Below are positions 19,179 through 28,281 of a DNA stretch of 57,255 nucleotides, piece after piece; the first letter of the stretch is position 1, and each line of letters starts with the position of its first letter. The DNA is taken from assembly GCA_029260165.1 (NCBI GenBank), contig JAJDDT010000051.1:1-57255 (forward strand), given 5' to 3'. The stretch is from Phycisphaerae bacterium. Lineage in GTDB: Bacteria > Planctomycetota > Phycisphaerae > UBA1845. The notes under the pieces were generated by a model that had not been told where the DNA came from, searched no databases, and saw only the letters and a program-made list of their open reading frames with translations. The translations under genes and the position numbers were made by a program.

Positions 19179-22100
19179 CTATGGCAAATCACCGGTAAAG
19201 GATCGCTGGAACACGCTCCAGTCGACCAGATCGATATCGCCATCGCCGTCGAAATCGCTGCACGCACAGTTTCCAAGCAACGGTCCACCGGCAGGTCCGG
19301 TTTCACAGTTGGCCAGGTTTGCAAAGTCAGCCAGATCGAAGTCGCCGTCGTTGTCGCAATCGCCGGTACTGTCGGCGACGACGTTAAGCGTCACATTGCC
19401 CACATTGTAGATGACATCGAACCGGGTTCCGCCAAGAGCGGCGCCGGTGACGTTTAAGAACGTGCCGAAACCGACGGCGTGGTTCATGATAACGAACGAG
19501 TCGCCGACCGATGGCGCGAATCCGTTGATGACCCGGATGTCCAGCGTGCCATTGAGGAACGCGTTGTCCGACACGTTGAGGACGTCGTGCTCCGTACCCG
19601 CCGTCAACCCACCGATTTCGACACGGAGAACGCCGTTGACCGTCTGCGTGTAGTCGCCAACGATGTCGATAACGCCCGGAGACGCGCCCGGTTCAAACGC
19701 TCCGCCATTGGTCACGTCAGCCGTGATCATTCCATCACCCGTCACGATACCACCCTGAATGTTGATGTTGCTGTTGCTACCGAGTGTTCCACCATCCAGA
19801 ATCGTCGCCCCGGCATTCTGGCGATAACCGGCGCCGTTGAATTGCATGGATCCGTTTTGAAGCCGGAGAATGCCGTTATTGATGAACCTCGCAGAAACGG
19901 CTTGATTGGCTGCGCCAAGTTTGTTGTAGGTGCCGTTGTTGACGAACTGAGGCGTCCCGCCATTGGTGGTGATACTGCCATCCGACTCCGCGTCAAACGT
20001 GCCGTTGTTGTGGAATTCGACGCGATTCTGCAACCGCAAATGAGCGGCATTACCGACAAACGTGACGGTTTGCTCGGATTGGAACACGCGGTCGCCCCCA
20101 AGCTGGAAGAACCCGTCAATCTGGACGTCGCCGTTGGCGCGGGTGGTCCAGGGTACGCCGCCTTCAGTCGACATCGTTCCACCCGAAATCAGTGAGGGAC
20201 CGTTGATCGTCAGTCCGCTGCTGGAACCCGTGAACGTGCCGCCTGTCAGCGTGAAGGAGCTTACCTCCGCCGATTCACCACTACTGAGATTCAGAACACC
20301 GGCACCAATGGTCAGGCTGTCGCCGATATTGACGAGGTTGGCGGGCGGGTTGAAGTTGAGCGTACCATTGGTCAGCGTCAAATCCTGCCCGCACTCGAAC
20401 AACCCATTGACGTCCGTGGATCCGCCGGTCACGCTGAGATTTGCGATGTTCACGGTGCTCGCGGATTCCAACACATGATTGCCGGTGCTCAATTGCAGCG
20501 TGCCGTTGGGACTGCTTCCAATATCGCCCCGATTGGTCAGACCACCGCCCGAAAACGAGAGTATTCCATCGTTAACGTTCACTTGACCGTTGTTGACATA
20601 GGCAATGGAAATTGGCTGCACATTGGGACCGTTCTTGTTGTACGCGCCATTGTTCACAAATGCGCTGTCACCACCCGTACCGGAGTCCATCCTGCCATCC
20701 GCGTTGGCGTCAAAAGTCCCGTCGTTGATGAACACAGCGTCGTTGTTCACGCGTAACCAGGCCTGAGCACCGGTCATCGTCGTTGTCGATTGGCTGACAA
20801 ACGTTCGGTCACCGGACAGGGTGAAAAACCCGTCGATCGTCGCGTCACCCCGGGCAGTCGTTGTTACAGGATTACCACCACTGCTGCCCATGGTTCCGCC
20901 CGATAACATCGACGTTCCAACAACGTCGAGGGAGCTTGTCGCACCGGCGAGTATCCCTCCGGTTTGCAACAGCGTTTGAACCGTCTGACCTGGTCCGGTG
21001 TTGATGTTCAACGTGCCGCTCCCGATCTCCAGATTGCTGCCGAGACTTGCAAGATTGGCGACCGGGTTGATGTTGAGCGACCCCCCGCCAATACGGGTCG
21101 TTCCCGACACCGTGTAAGAGCCGTTCACGTCCACGGTCCCCGTGACGACGGTCAGATTGGGAACGTCAATCAACGAGGATGGCAGAAAAGTGTGTGCGCC
21201 GCCGCTGAATTGCAGCCTCGCGTCATTGAGACCGTTCACGCTGCCCGTGCTGGTCAACCCGAGTCCGCCAAACGCCAGCGTCCCGTTGGTCACGTCGATT
21301 TGACCTGAGTTGTCGAATTGCACCGAGATATTCTGCACATTGGGGCCCAACTTGTTGTAGCTCCCCAGGTTGTCAAACGAACCGTTGCCTCCGCTTCGGT
21401 CAATGGGCCCGTCGCTTTGCGCGTTGAAAGTGCCCATGTTGCGAAACGCCGCATTGTTGTTAATCCGAAGCCACGCGGGCGTTGTTTCAAACGTCGCGGT
21501 TCCAATATTGTTAAATGTCCGGTCGCCAGCCAGGATCACGAACCCCTGAATCGTCGTGCTGCCCTGGGCATTGGTCGTCAGTTTCGCATTGTCGGACGTC
21601 GTCATCGTTCCGCCGTTCCACACCACCGGACCCGCCACGTCAACCTGACCACTGCTTCCGGTAAACGTCCCGCTCTGCTGGGTGTACTCGGTGACCGAAA
21701 CGCCCTCGCCGCAACTAACGTCCATGATCCCACCGGCGAGAGTCAACGCGTCGCCGACATCGACGAGCGTCGCCGTCGGCTGAAACGTCAGCGTCCCCGT
21801 GTTGATGCGTGTGCTCTCGGTCGCTTCAAATGTGCCGAAGACGTCGGTCGTTCCGCCCGTCACGAGCAAATTGGCGATATCCGTGTTGGACCCGAAATCG
21901 AGAGACGAATTGCTTCCGCTCGATTGCATGGTGGTACCCGCCGCGCCGACAATGCCCGCGTTGTTGACGACCCCATCGATCGAAAAATGGAGCGTCCCGC
22001 TGTTGATGTTCAACGTATCGTTGTTCTCGAAGAGCACGCCGATTCGCTCCACATCGTTGCCGTTCTTGTTGAAAACACCGTTATTGACGAATCGGCCCGT

Positions 22101-24860
22101 CCCGCCGGAGCGGTCAATCGTCCCATCCTGAAGCGTGGTGAACGTCCCCGTATTCGTAAACATGGCCCCTTCGCGCAATCGCAACCAGGCCTGGTTCGTC
22201 GTCATTTGACCTGAACCGTTGTTGACTGCGTTTCGCGCTCCCGCGAGCGTGACGAATCCTTCGATATCGAGTCCACCGTTCATCTGCAAGTCAGAGGGAG
22301 TCATCGGATCAAGCGTTTGAATCGTTCCGCTCGACCAGCCCATCTGACCTTCGACCGTGATGTCACCAGAACCGCTCATCACACCACCAGTCATGGTGTA
22401 GTCGTCGAAAAAGGCAGCATTGTCAGCTATGTTCATCGTGCCACCGCTCATGAAAAACGGCTCATAACAACCCAGGCTCAGGATGTCTGTCGTGCCGGAT
22501 TGAAACGTGTGCTCCACCAGCAGCGACAAGGGCCCCTCCTCGATGCAGACGTTGTCATTGGGACCCGGCGGCATACCATCACGCCAGTTCGTCGCAACAT
22601 GCCAACCGCACATTTGCACACCCAGGGGTGGCGGACCGGTGGTGCATGCGTTCCACAAGGCGAAATTCAACCCCTCGCACTCGTCAGGAACCAGGTTGAC
22701 GTTGCAATCGCTGCTGTTTCCGCCATCAATATCGCACGAATCAGGATTCACATTGGCGTTGCAGTCGGACGCCATACCACAGTCCGCGACGTTGCAGAAT
22801 CCGCCAAACGCGGCGCAATTCACCTCGCAAACATCAACGATCCCGTTCCCGTTGCATTCGGTGATCTCAAACGGTCCGAACGACGACCATTCTGTGCTCC
22901 AATTCCCCAGACAGTCGCGCGCTCGCAGACTGATAAACAGCGTTGAACCAACGGGTATCGGGGGACTGTCGGAAGTCGTGACGCCAAGGATATCAGCCGT
23001 GAAATCAGGCTCGAGCGGACTGGTCGCCCATACGATCGAATAGTCTTCCGCGCCCGAAGCGTCGTCGGGAGCGTGCGTCCAATCAACCGTGACCACCGGC
23101 AACGTCCCGCCGGTTCCCATCGGATGAGTCGGCGAATTGAGCTGCTGTACAATCCCCGGCGGATCATTATCAGGCCAAACAAATGCGTTGCCGCCAATGC
23201 TGTTGGCAGTCCGCCACAAACCCGGAGCATTTTCCGGAAATCGCACACGAAAAGCGCTGATAAACTCAAGAATGTTGACAGGCTGATCAAGCCGAACGAC
23301 CTGGAATATTTCATCAACACCCAACGCCAGCGAGTCGCTCGCGCACAATGGCTGGGTGTCCTGCACGCCGTCGTTGTCGGCATCCTCGCCGGTATCTTCA
23401 ATATCGCGGCACAGCGCGCCTGCGAATCCCTCCGTGATCAGCGGATTGGCGAATTGATTATCCTGAGAACAGGGCCGGAGCGCCTCCTGTGGACGCGTGT
23501 TAATCGACGCATAATCCGCCAATTCCCCCGACGCATACGCTCGCGTCACGACGTCCGCCAACCAGTTGGGCCAACCCTCATTCCATGCGTCATGGTCGTT
23601 TTCCGGACACCACATGCAGTGACCACAACCGTTGGTGTCACAGAATCCGTTGCAATAATCAGGGCCTGGGTTCTGCGAATGATTTTCCAGATAATGATGA
23701 CCATACTCGTGCGTGTGCGTGTCTTCCCGCCACTCCCGATCCACGCCAATGTGAATCTCTTCAAAAAAGGTGTTGTACCACGCGCCGGAATCCTCGGGCC
23801 ACTGCACGTCCACCTGCTCCACATCCGTCCCGTCACGAGACAGAATAAACTGGTGTGCCTTCGTAATACTGTTGTGAATATGAGTGGCTGGATTGGTATC
23901 CATACCATCTGACGCGGGCAGCAACGTGCCGAAGTTGATGGCTGACCCGGTAAAGTCGTCCATGGATTCATCCGACGTACTCCAACTGTATTCAATTTCG
24001 AGAATGTCGGTGGACTGCACCTTGACGATGTCGGTGTCCGCTTCAAACTCGATGTAGATGTCCGGACAATCGCACCCGAAAATGTCGCAATCGTCCCAGA
24101 CAAAGTTGGCCGAAAAATCACCGTTGCGGTCGGTCTCGCCTTCAAACATAGTCTCCCCGCCGACGAGATCGTCATCGACGATGCGGAAGGCGATGCTGTC
24201 AACGGGCGTGCATTGACCCGCTCCGGTGCAGTCCTCACCCGTGCGCTCATAAACGAATCGACCGCTGATCGCGAGACTCATGTTGGAACATTCACCACCG
24301 CTGGCAGCGTCAGGTCCCTGGTCGATCAGTCCGATGCGTGCTCTCCCGATCAATTCCACGGGCCTGGTTCCAGGCAACCATTGCAGGGGAAAACCGCGTT
24401 CGCGCTTCGCGACGTAGTCTTCGCCAATGAGCAATTCCTTCGCGATGGTCTGTCCGTTCCAGTCGAACGAAAGCATCAATGGTTTCTCTGCGTCGTCCGG
24501 AGTGGCGCGAAGCAACATGGTGATGGACTCACCCCGTTTCGCGTCAATCCGATTCCGTGAGTCGATGCGTTCGACCTGCCAACCGTCCCCGGCGGCAGTT
24601 ATCCGACTCAGTTGACCGTCTTCCGGAATCAGAATCTCAATTTGTGTCTCAAACGGCTGCCCCGACCTGGCAGGAGTAAAAGATGCGTGGTCGATGCGGA
24701 CTTTCGGAAAAACACGAACATCCGCCTGTGAAAACGGTCCGCCAAGTGCTGCCACCAGCACCGTCGCCCAACAGATGTTTCGCACAATTCTACCTGTTGA
24801 GTTGTCCAGGTCTTCGACTGTCGGGTGGAACTTTGCAGACTTTTCCTGCTGTGTCATCAT
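19179..24860 (-). CDS. Large secreted metalloprotease-like repeat protein with dockerin-like tail
   Basis: The frame is open from 25160, but I start at the double ATG at 24860; a signal peptide (IVRNICWATVLVAALGG) then lies near the N-terminus of a 1893-residue product. A zinc-protease motif HEYGHH lies in a cysteine-containing domain, followed by a fibronectin III-like segment and short Cys/Asp/Asn repeats (DCNANVNPDSCDIDGG). Most of the protein is a series of at least four long repeats, each with NNGTF, a DRSGG or similar turn, YNKLG and INxGTL-type strands, as expected for a right-handed beta-helix. The end (GDCDNDGDFDLADF... DFDGDGDIDLVDW) is a dockerin-like calcium-binding pair. Probably a cell-surface or extracellular protein. 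Confidence 0.85.
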   Translation of the reverse strand: MMTQQEKSAKFHPTVEDLDNSTGRIVRNICWATVLVAALGGPFSQADVRVFPKVRIDHASFTPARSGQPFETQIEILIPEDGQLSRITAAGDGWQVERIDSRNRIDAKRGESITMLLRATPDDAEKPLMLSFDWNGQTIAKELLIGEDYVAKRERGFPLQWLPGTRPVELIGRARIGLIDQGPDAASGGECSNMSLAISGRFVYERTGEDCTGAGQCTPVDSIAFRIVDDDLVGGETMFEGETDRNGDFSANFVWDDCDIFGCDCPDIYIEFEADTDIVKVQSTDILEIEYSWSTSDESMDDFTGSAINFGTLLPASDGMDTNPATHIHNSITKAHQFILSRDGTDVEQVDVQWPEDSGAWYNTFFEEIHIGVDREWREDTHTHEYGHHYLENHSQNPGPDYCNGFCDTNGCGHCMWCPENDHDAWNEGWPNWLADVVTRAYASGELADYASINTRPQEALRPCSQDNQFANPLITEGFAGALCRDIEDTGEDADNDGVQDTQPLCASDSLALGVDEIFQVVRLDQPVNILEFISAFRVRFPENAPGLWRTANSIGGNAFVWPDNDPPGIVQQLNSPTHPMGTGGTLPVVTVDWTHAPDDASGAEDYSIVWATSPLEPDFTADILGVTTSDSPPIPVGSTLFISLRARDCLGNWSTEWSSFGPFEITECNGNGIVDVCEVNCAAFGGFCNVADCGMASDCNANVNPDSCDIDGGNSSDCNVNLVPDECEGLNFALWNACTTGPPPLGVQMCGWHVATNWRDGMPPGPNDNVCIEEGPLSLLVEHTFQSGTTDILSLGCYEPFFMSGGTMNIADNAAFFDDYTMTGGVMSGSGDITVEGQMGWSSGTIQTLDPMTPSDLQMNGGLDIEGFVTLAGARNAVNNGSGQMTTNQAWLRLREGAMFTNTGTFTTLQDGTIDRSGGTGRFVNNGVFNKNGNDVERIGVLFENNDTLNINSGTLHFSIDGVVNNAGIVGAAGTTMQSSGSNSSLDFGSNTDIANLLVTGGTTDVFGTFEATESTRINTGTLTFQPTATLVDVGDALTLAGGIMDVSCGEGVSVTEYTQQSGTFTGSSGQVDVAGPVVWNGGTMTTSDNAKLTTNAQGSTTIQGFVILAGDRTFNNIGTATFETTPAWLRINNNAAFRNMGTFNAQSDGPIDRSGGNGSFDNLGSYNKLGPNVQNISVQFDNSGQIDVTNGTLAFGGLGLTSTGSVNGLNDARLQFSGGAHTFLPSSLIDVPNLTVVTGTVDVNGSYTVSGTTRIGGGSLNINPVANLASLGSNLEIGSGTLNINTGPGQTVQTLLQTGGILAGATSSLDVVGTSMLSGGTMGSSGGNPVTTTARGDATIDGFFTLSGDRTFVSQSTTTMTGAQAWLRVNNDAVFINDGTFDANADGRMDSGTGGDSAFVNNGAYNKNGPNVQPISIAYVNNGQVNVNDGILSFSGGGLTNRGDIGSSPNGTLQLSTGNHVLESASTVNIANLSVTGGSTDVNGLFECGQDLTLTNGTLNFNPPANLVNIGDSLTIGAGVLNLSSGESAEVSSFTLTGGTFTGSSSGLTINGPSLISGGTMSTEGGVPWTTRANGDVQIDGFFQLGGDRVFQSEQTVTFVGNAAHLRLQNRVEFHNNGTFDAESDGSITTNGGTPQFVNNGTYNKLGAANQAVSARFINNGILRLQNGSMQFNGAGYRQNAGATILDGGTLGSNSNINIQGGIVTGDGMITADVTNGGAFEPGASPGVIDIVGDYTQTVNGVLRVEIGGLTAGTEHDVLNVSDNAFLNGTLDIRVINGFAPSVGDSFVIMNHAVGFGTFLNVTGAALGGTRFDVIYNVGNVTLNVVADSTGDCDNDGDFDLADFANLANCETGPAGGPLLGNCACSDFDGDGDIDLVDWSVFQRSFTGDLP

Positions 24861-25239
24861 GATTTTCCCGCACTTCCTTTCCGTGGCCGCCCCATCGGTG
24901 ATCCAACTCCCGCCGGCAGTGATCTCGCGCCCTGGTGAAGTGACGCAACCGCCCCACCTCCAAAGGCGACAGACAGCGGCAAAAAGGGAAGTGAATTCCG
25001 GGAAATTGCGGCAATGACTCAAAAACGCGGAAAACATTGGCTGCCCCTCCTGAAAGCATCGTATGACTTCAACCGTGTGCGGTGTTTTTCGAATAGAAGA
25101 GGTGGTTGGACCGTTTCGAGGCAGGGTTTGAGGGAGTTGGCGATGGCCTCGACTTCGCAAGGTGTGTGGCTACAGGAAGCTGAGTCGTTTGCGAACCATG
25201 TTGCATACGAACCCGAAAAGCCGCCTGGAACATGTGACG
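24861..25239. other. Intergenic region left of the integration site
   Basis: The spacer lies between the start of the large secreted protein (minus strand) and the decayed integrase. Open frames on both strands lack start signals and recognisable domains. It should contain the promoter of the large protein, but I cannot place it. Confidence 0.4.
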
Positions 25240-25440
25240 TAAACCCACAAAGCCGTTCCCCGATTTCTTGACCGTGAATTCCGATGCGGATAGGGTTCCA
25301 AGGTCGGGCCGGGGAGTCTGCGTGGATATCGGCAGCAACCGCAGGATACCCGATCGCGGGCTGCTTGCGGGTCGCCCCGAATACCAGGGAGATACACCCT
25401 GCCGCGATCCTCTTGCGCCACGGGCCGATTGTCGTTGCGA
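25240..25440 (-). pseudogene. Decayed N-terminal part of a tyrosine integrase
   Basis: Read on the minus strand and switching frame at least twice, this stretch gives GPWRKRI, then GIRGDPQAARDR, then AVAADIHA, then SEFTVKKSGNGF. These match, in order, the N-terminal region of the complete integrase at 40207-41421 (NGQWCKKI, GVWNEPQAAHDR, AVAADLHA, AELTVKKLGNEF). The DNA also aligns directly, for example TTTCTTGACCGT and TCGGCAGCAAC are shared. The remnant sits about 50 bases from the partial tRNA-Met, in the same orientation as the intact integrase next to its tRNA. It is therefore a relic of a related element that used the same site. Catalytic parts are gone. Confidence 0.8.
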
Positions 25441-25485
25441 GTTTTTTGTTGTGCGTGGTATACGCATAACGCATTGAGAATAATG

Positions 25486-25529
25486 GATTTGGCGGCGTAG
25501 CTCAGTTGGTTAGAGCGGCGGATTCATAA
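25486..25529 (+). repeat. attL-like repeat: 5' half of tRNA-Met
   Basis: These 44 bases are identical to 41551-41594. They start five bases before the tRNA and run through the D arm to the anticodon loop (TTCATAA), after which the sequence becomes unrelated. The partial tRNA cannot be functional. Together with the copy at 41551 it bounds the island. Confidence 0.88.
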
Positions 25530-25743
25530 TTCTCTCAAGAGCCCCTCTCATTGAGCAGAAACCGCGTTTTTCGCCCAAGAATGCCGCTCCAAGTCGCACG
25601 AAACCGCCACAATCGCTGGTCGGGTTGTCGCGACAACCGCCACAGACAGCCTGGGTGACACCTTGATATCGAGTACGAAGTTCCGGCCGACTTGAGTTGT
25701 TCATACCTGGAGCCACGCTGGTTTTACCTCCCCCGCTGGTCCC

Positions 25744-26028
25744 GCTGTCGCAGTCAGCTAGGGCTGGGCCGAGCTTGCCGGCGACTCGGTAGGTGTTTCC
25801 CCGGTTTCTTAGACTGTTGGCAAGGTCGTCGGCGAGCTTTTCACGTTTCTCAACTTCGACGAGGTGTGTTTGAATATCGATGGCTCTGTTTTGGTCAGGA
25901 ATGGCCTCGCTGAGCTTGCCCAACCAGCACTAGGCGTCTCCCCGGTTGATTCGGCTTCTGGTAAGGGAATCGGCGAATTCTTCGCGTTTCTCGATTTCGA
26001 CGAGGCGTGTTCTAATGTAGATGGACTT
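25744..26028 (-). pseudogene. TPR protein fragment with in-frame stop
   Basis: The minus strand encodes two tetratricopeptide-like units: IYIRTRLVEIEKREEFADSL, then, after an in-frame TAG at 25932-25930, GKLSEAIPDQNRAIDIQTHL and VEVEKREKLADDLANSLRNR. The stop falls where a TPR would have a tyrosine or similar residue. No start codon or upstream domain is left and the downstream part loses the repeat pattern. I read it as a remnant of a planctomycete TPR protein carried on the island. Confidence 0.6.
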
Positions 26029-26251
26029 GGGGGAGCTACGGAGGAAAGTGGAAGCGAACAACCGGCTGGTGCACGAGCAGATTGGAAAGCCGGTCGAGAC
26101 CCGGTTGGACCCACCGAGCCGGACGGCTCCGACGTCCGTTGCACGGCGTTCGCACAAGAATGCCCCCTGAAATCGCACGGACCAGGGGCTTGTACCAAGG
26201 GCCGAAACGTGCTAAACGCTCTATGTGATAAACGCGATTATCATGTAGAAA

Positions 26252-26794
26252 ATGGATGCCGCGATGAAGGGTAGACAATTCGAGGAACAGATTCTGGCAA
26301 TCCTAACCGACGTGGTGAGTCGCCATCCAGATGCGGCGAAGCTCACGCCGCAACCAAAGATCCAGCTAAATGACGGAGGATACGTAAAGCCTGACTTTGA
26401 CTTCGCCTATCGCACGCCCGCTGCCTGGGTCTTCGAGCTCGTCGAATGCCAAAATCAAAAGCGAAGTAGACCGGCCATCATGCAGAAGATCCGGTACATA
26501 AAGACCACGTCTCCTCGCAACCGGTTCATCTTCGTCCACAAATCTCCGATTCCCGAGGCGACGCGTAGAGCCTTGGAGGCCGATGGCGTCAACGTGACTT
26601 CTCTTGACGAATTTCGGGCGTATGCTACCCGCATCGACGAGATGTTGGAGGCGATTGACATCAGAGACCGACTTGTGGACGAGACCGCGGTCGATCGCGA
26701 AGAATACGTCCACCACATCCTCGGAGGGATCATACGCCCCACCGACCGGTCGGAAAATTACCCGTACGCTGACTACCCTCGAATGAAGAAGTAA
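26252..26794 (+). CDS. Predicted PD-(D/E)XK-fold nuclease-like protein
   Basis: A 180-residue cytoplasmic protein. Residues about 43-69 (GGYVKPDFDF, a strand, then VFELVECQNQK) have the order expected of the PD-(D/E)XK core: Asp in the first strand, then Glu followed by a polar residue in the next, although the usual Lys is not certain. A helix-rich C-terminal half follows. No obvious ribosome site precedes the ATG; an alternative ATG lies four codons further (MKGRQFEEQI). Its place on an island with a methyltransferase and SIR2-HerA suggests a restriction or defence role, but that is inference. Confidence 0.6.
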   Translation: MDAAMKGRQFEEQILAILTDVVSRHPDAAKLTPQPKIQLNDGGYVKPDFDFAYRTPAAWVFELVECQNQKRSRPAIMQKIRYIKTTSPRNRFIFVHKSPIPEATRRALEADGVNVTSLDEFRAYATRIDEMLEAIDIRDRLVDETAVDREEYVHHILGGIIRPTDRSENYPYADYPRMKK

Positions 26795-26807
26795 TGGAGC
26801 AATCGCC

Positions 26808-27026
26808 ATGCCGGAACGGACGCCGGATTCGCCCACCAGGGCACTCACCAGACCCGAATCCGGGCTCCTCGCGGGATGCCGACGGGCGGTCAAGGTCATC
26901 GCCGCCACCCCCGAGAACGAAATCTGGCTCGCCAGCCTGAAGAACGAGCAAACCCGCCGGGCGTATCGCCGCGACGTGCAACACTTCGTCGGCACGCTCG
27001 GCGTCCGGTCGTTGAATAGAAGCTGA
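26808..27026 (+). pseudogene. Truncated tyrosine recombinase (N-terminal domain only)
   Basis: The 72 codons end with NEIWLASLKNEQTRRAYRRD and VQHFVGTLGVRS, the core-binding (SAM-like) domain start of a XerC/D-type recombinase. The frame stops a few residues later, before the rest of that domain and the whole catalytic domain. The break falls where the sequence changes to an FG-GAP fragment, so it marks a recombination junction. It is a different type from the intact integrase at 40207. Confidence 0.7.
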
Positions 27027-27180
27027 CTGCAGGGTCTCCTGCGGCGAACGCATGCTTTGGCAACTCGGTTGCAATCAGCGGGGATTGGCTTGTGGTCGGA
27101 GCCCGTAACGATGGCCAAGTAGCCACTGGACAGGGTGCCGCCTATGTGTTCTACCGAAATGGAATCACTTGGCACGAGAG
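27018..27180 (+). pseudogene. FG-GAP repeat fragment
   Basis: Reading the frame that contains TGC TTT GGC AAC TCG gives KLTAGSPAANACFGNSVAIS, then GDWLVVGARNDG and GAAYVFYRNGITWHESP. This is one unit of the FG-GAP (integrin beta-propeller) repeat found in planctomycete secreted proteins. It has no start codon and merges into the leader of the SIR2 gene. I interpret it as debris joined to the truncated recombinase. Confidence 0.65.
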
Positions 27181-27243
27181 CCCAGTATGCGACCGGCGGA
27201 AGCGTGCGGTGACGCGGAACACAGTCGAAAGGACTTCGATTTA

Positions 27244-28269
27244 GTGGACCATATAGAAACAGTCATTCAGCTGGCTCAAAGGTGCCTTGAGGCGATGCCG
27301 GCCATCGTTCTTGGAAGCGGAGCCTCTGCCCCGTATGGTGTCTGCGGGATGGGAGCTCTCCGCGAGCACCTGTTGAATACCGTCATACCGTCCGCTGATG
27401 ACGAGTCCGATTGGGGTGCTTTCAAGGCGTCGCTAGACATTACCGACGACCTCGAACGAAGTCTCCAGGACGTTAGTCTTTCGCCAACCATTGTCGCTGC
27501 CATCGTGAACGAGACGCGTGCATTGATGCTGGCGGACGATTTGAGCGTCTTTGCGAAGGTGGTTGCCAACCCGGGTGAGCTAGCCCTGTCGCGGCTATAC
27601 CGCCATTTGTTTAACAGCACACACAGGGCTCTGTCTATCGTAACAACAAACTACGACCGTCTGGCTGAATACGCTGCCGACGCAGCCCACTTTGCTCACG
27701 ATACCGGGTTCACCCATGGGTACTTCCGTTTCTTCTCGCCTGAGCGATCGTCACTGTCTCGCAACAGGAACATCCGGACTGTTGAAGTTTGGAAGGTTCA
27801 CGGCTCCGTCGATTGGTTTGTGGACCAGAACCACGTTGCGAACGCCATCCCTTTCCAGCACGATTGTCCGCCAACTTTGACGCCGCTGCTTGTCACGCCG
27901 GGAACCACAAAATACGAGGAGACGCACCGGGAGCCGTTTCGCACTATCATCACGAATGCTGACTCCGCCCTTGGGCGAGCCACCGCCTACCTCTGCGTGG
28001 GCTACGGGTTCAACGATATTCATATTCAGCCGAAACTCGTCGAAAGAGTCCGCCACCAGGCAACGCCAATTGTCATACTCGCCCGTACATTGACGAACAA
28101 GGCTCGTGAATTCCTTGGGACCTGTCAGGCTTCCAGCTACCTAGCACTTGAACAATCGGGGACCGCGACCAAAGCGTATTTTCAAGAAGCACCCGATGGT
28201 GTTGAATTGCCGGACTTAGCCCTCTGGGACCTAGCTCGTTTTCTCGACGCGACAATCGCAAACGCATAG
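27244..28269 (+). CDS. SIR2-domain protein of a SIR2-HerA defence pair
   Basis: I start at the GTG at 27244, preceded by AAGGA ten bases upstream; an ATG at 27169 or 27187 would overlap the FG-GAP fragment. The 341-residue product has the NAD-binding start PAIVLGSGASAPYG, then TTNYDR, a KVHGSVDW segment with the candidate catalytic His, and VGYGFNDIHI, the pattern of SIR2_2-type NADases. In known defence systems such proteins destroy NAD+ when infection is sensed, together with a HerA ATPase. The HerA gene follows 12 bases downstream. The SIR2 frame looks intact even though its partner is not. Confidence 0.82.
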   Translation: MDHIETVIQLAQRCLEAMPAIVLGSGASAPYGVCGMGALREHLLNTVIPSADDESDWGAFKASLDITDDLERSLQDVSLSPTIVAAIVNETRALMLADDLSVFAKVVANPGELALSRLYRHLFNSTHRALSIVTTNYDRLAEYAADAAHFAHDTGFTHGYFRFFSPERSSLSRNRNIRTVEVWKVHGSVDWFVDQNHVANAIPFQHDCPPTLTPLLVTPGTTKYEETHREPFRTIITNADSALGRATAYLCVGYGFNDIHIQPKLVERVRHQATPIVILARTLTNKAREFLGTCQASSYLALEQSGTATKAYFQEAPDGVELPDLALWDLARFLDATIANA

Positions 28270-28281
28270 GATTGAATCGTT

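Noticed and set aside
25486-25529. A second functional tRNA-Met gene
   Set aside because: Only the 5' half is present; the anticodon stem, T arm and acceptor 3' strand are missing.
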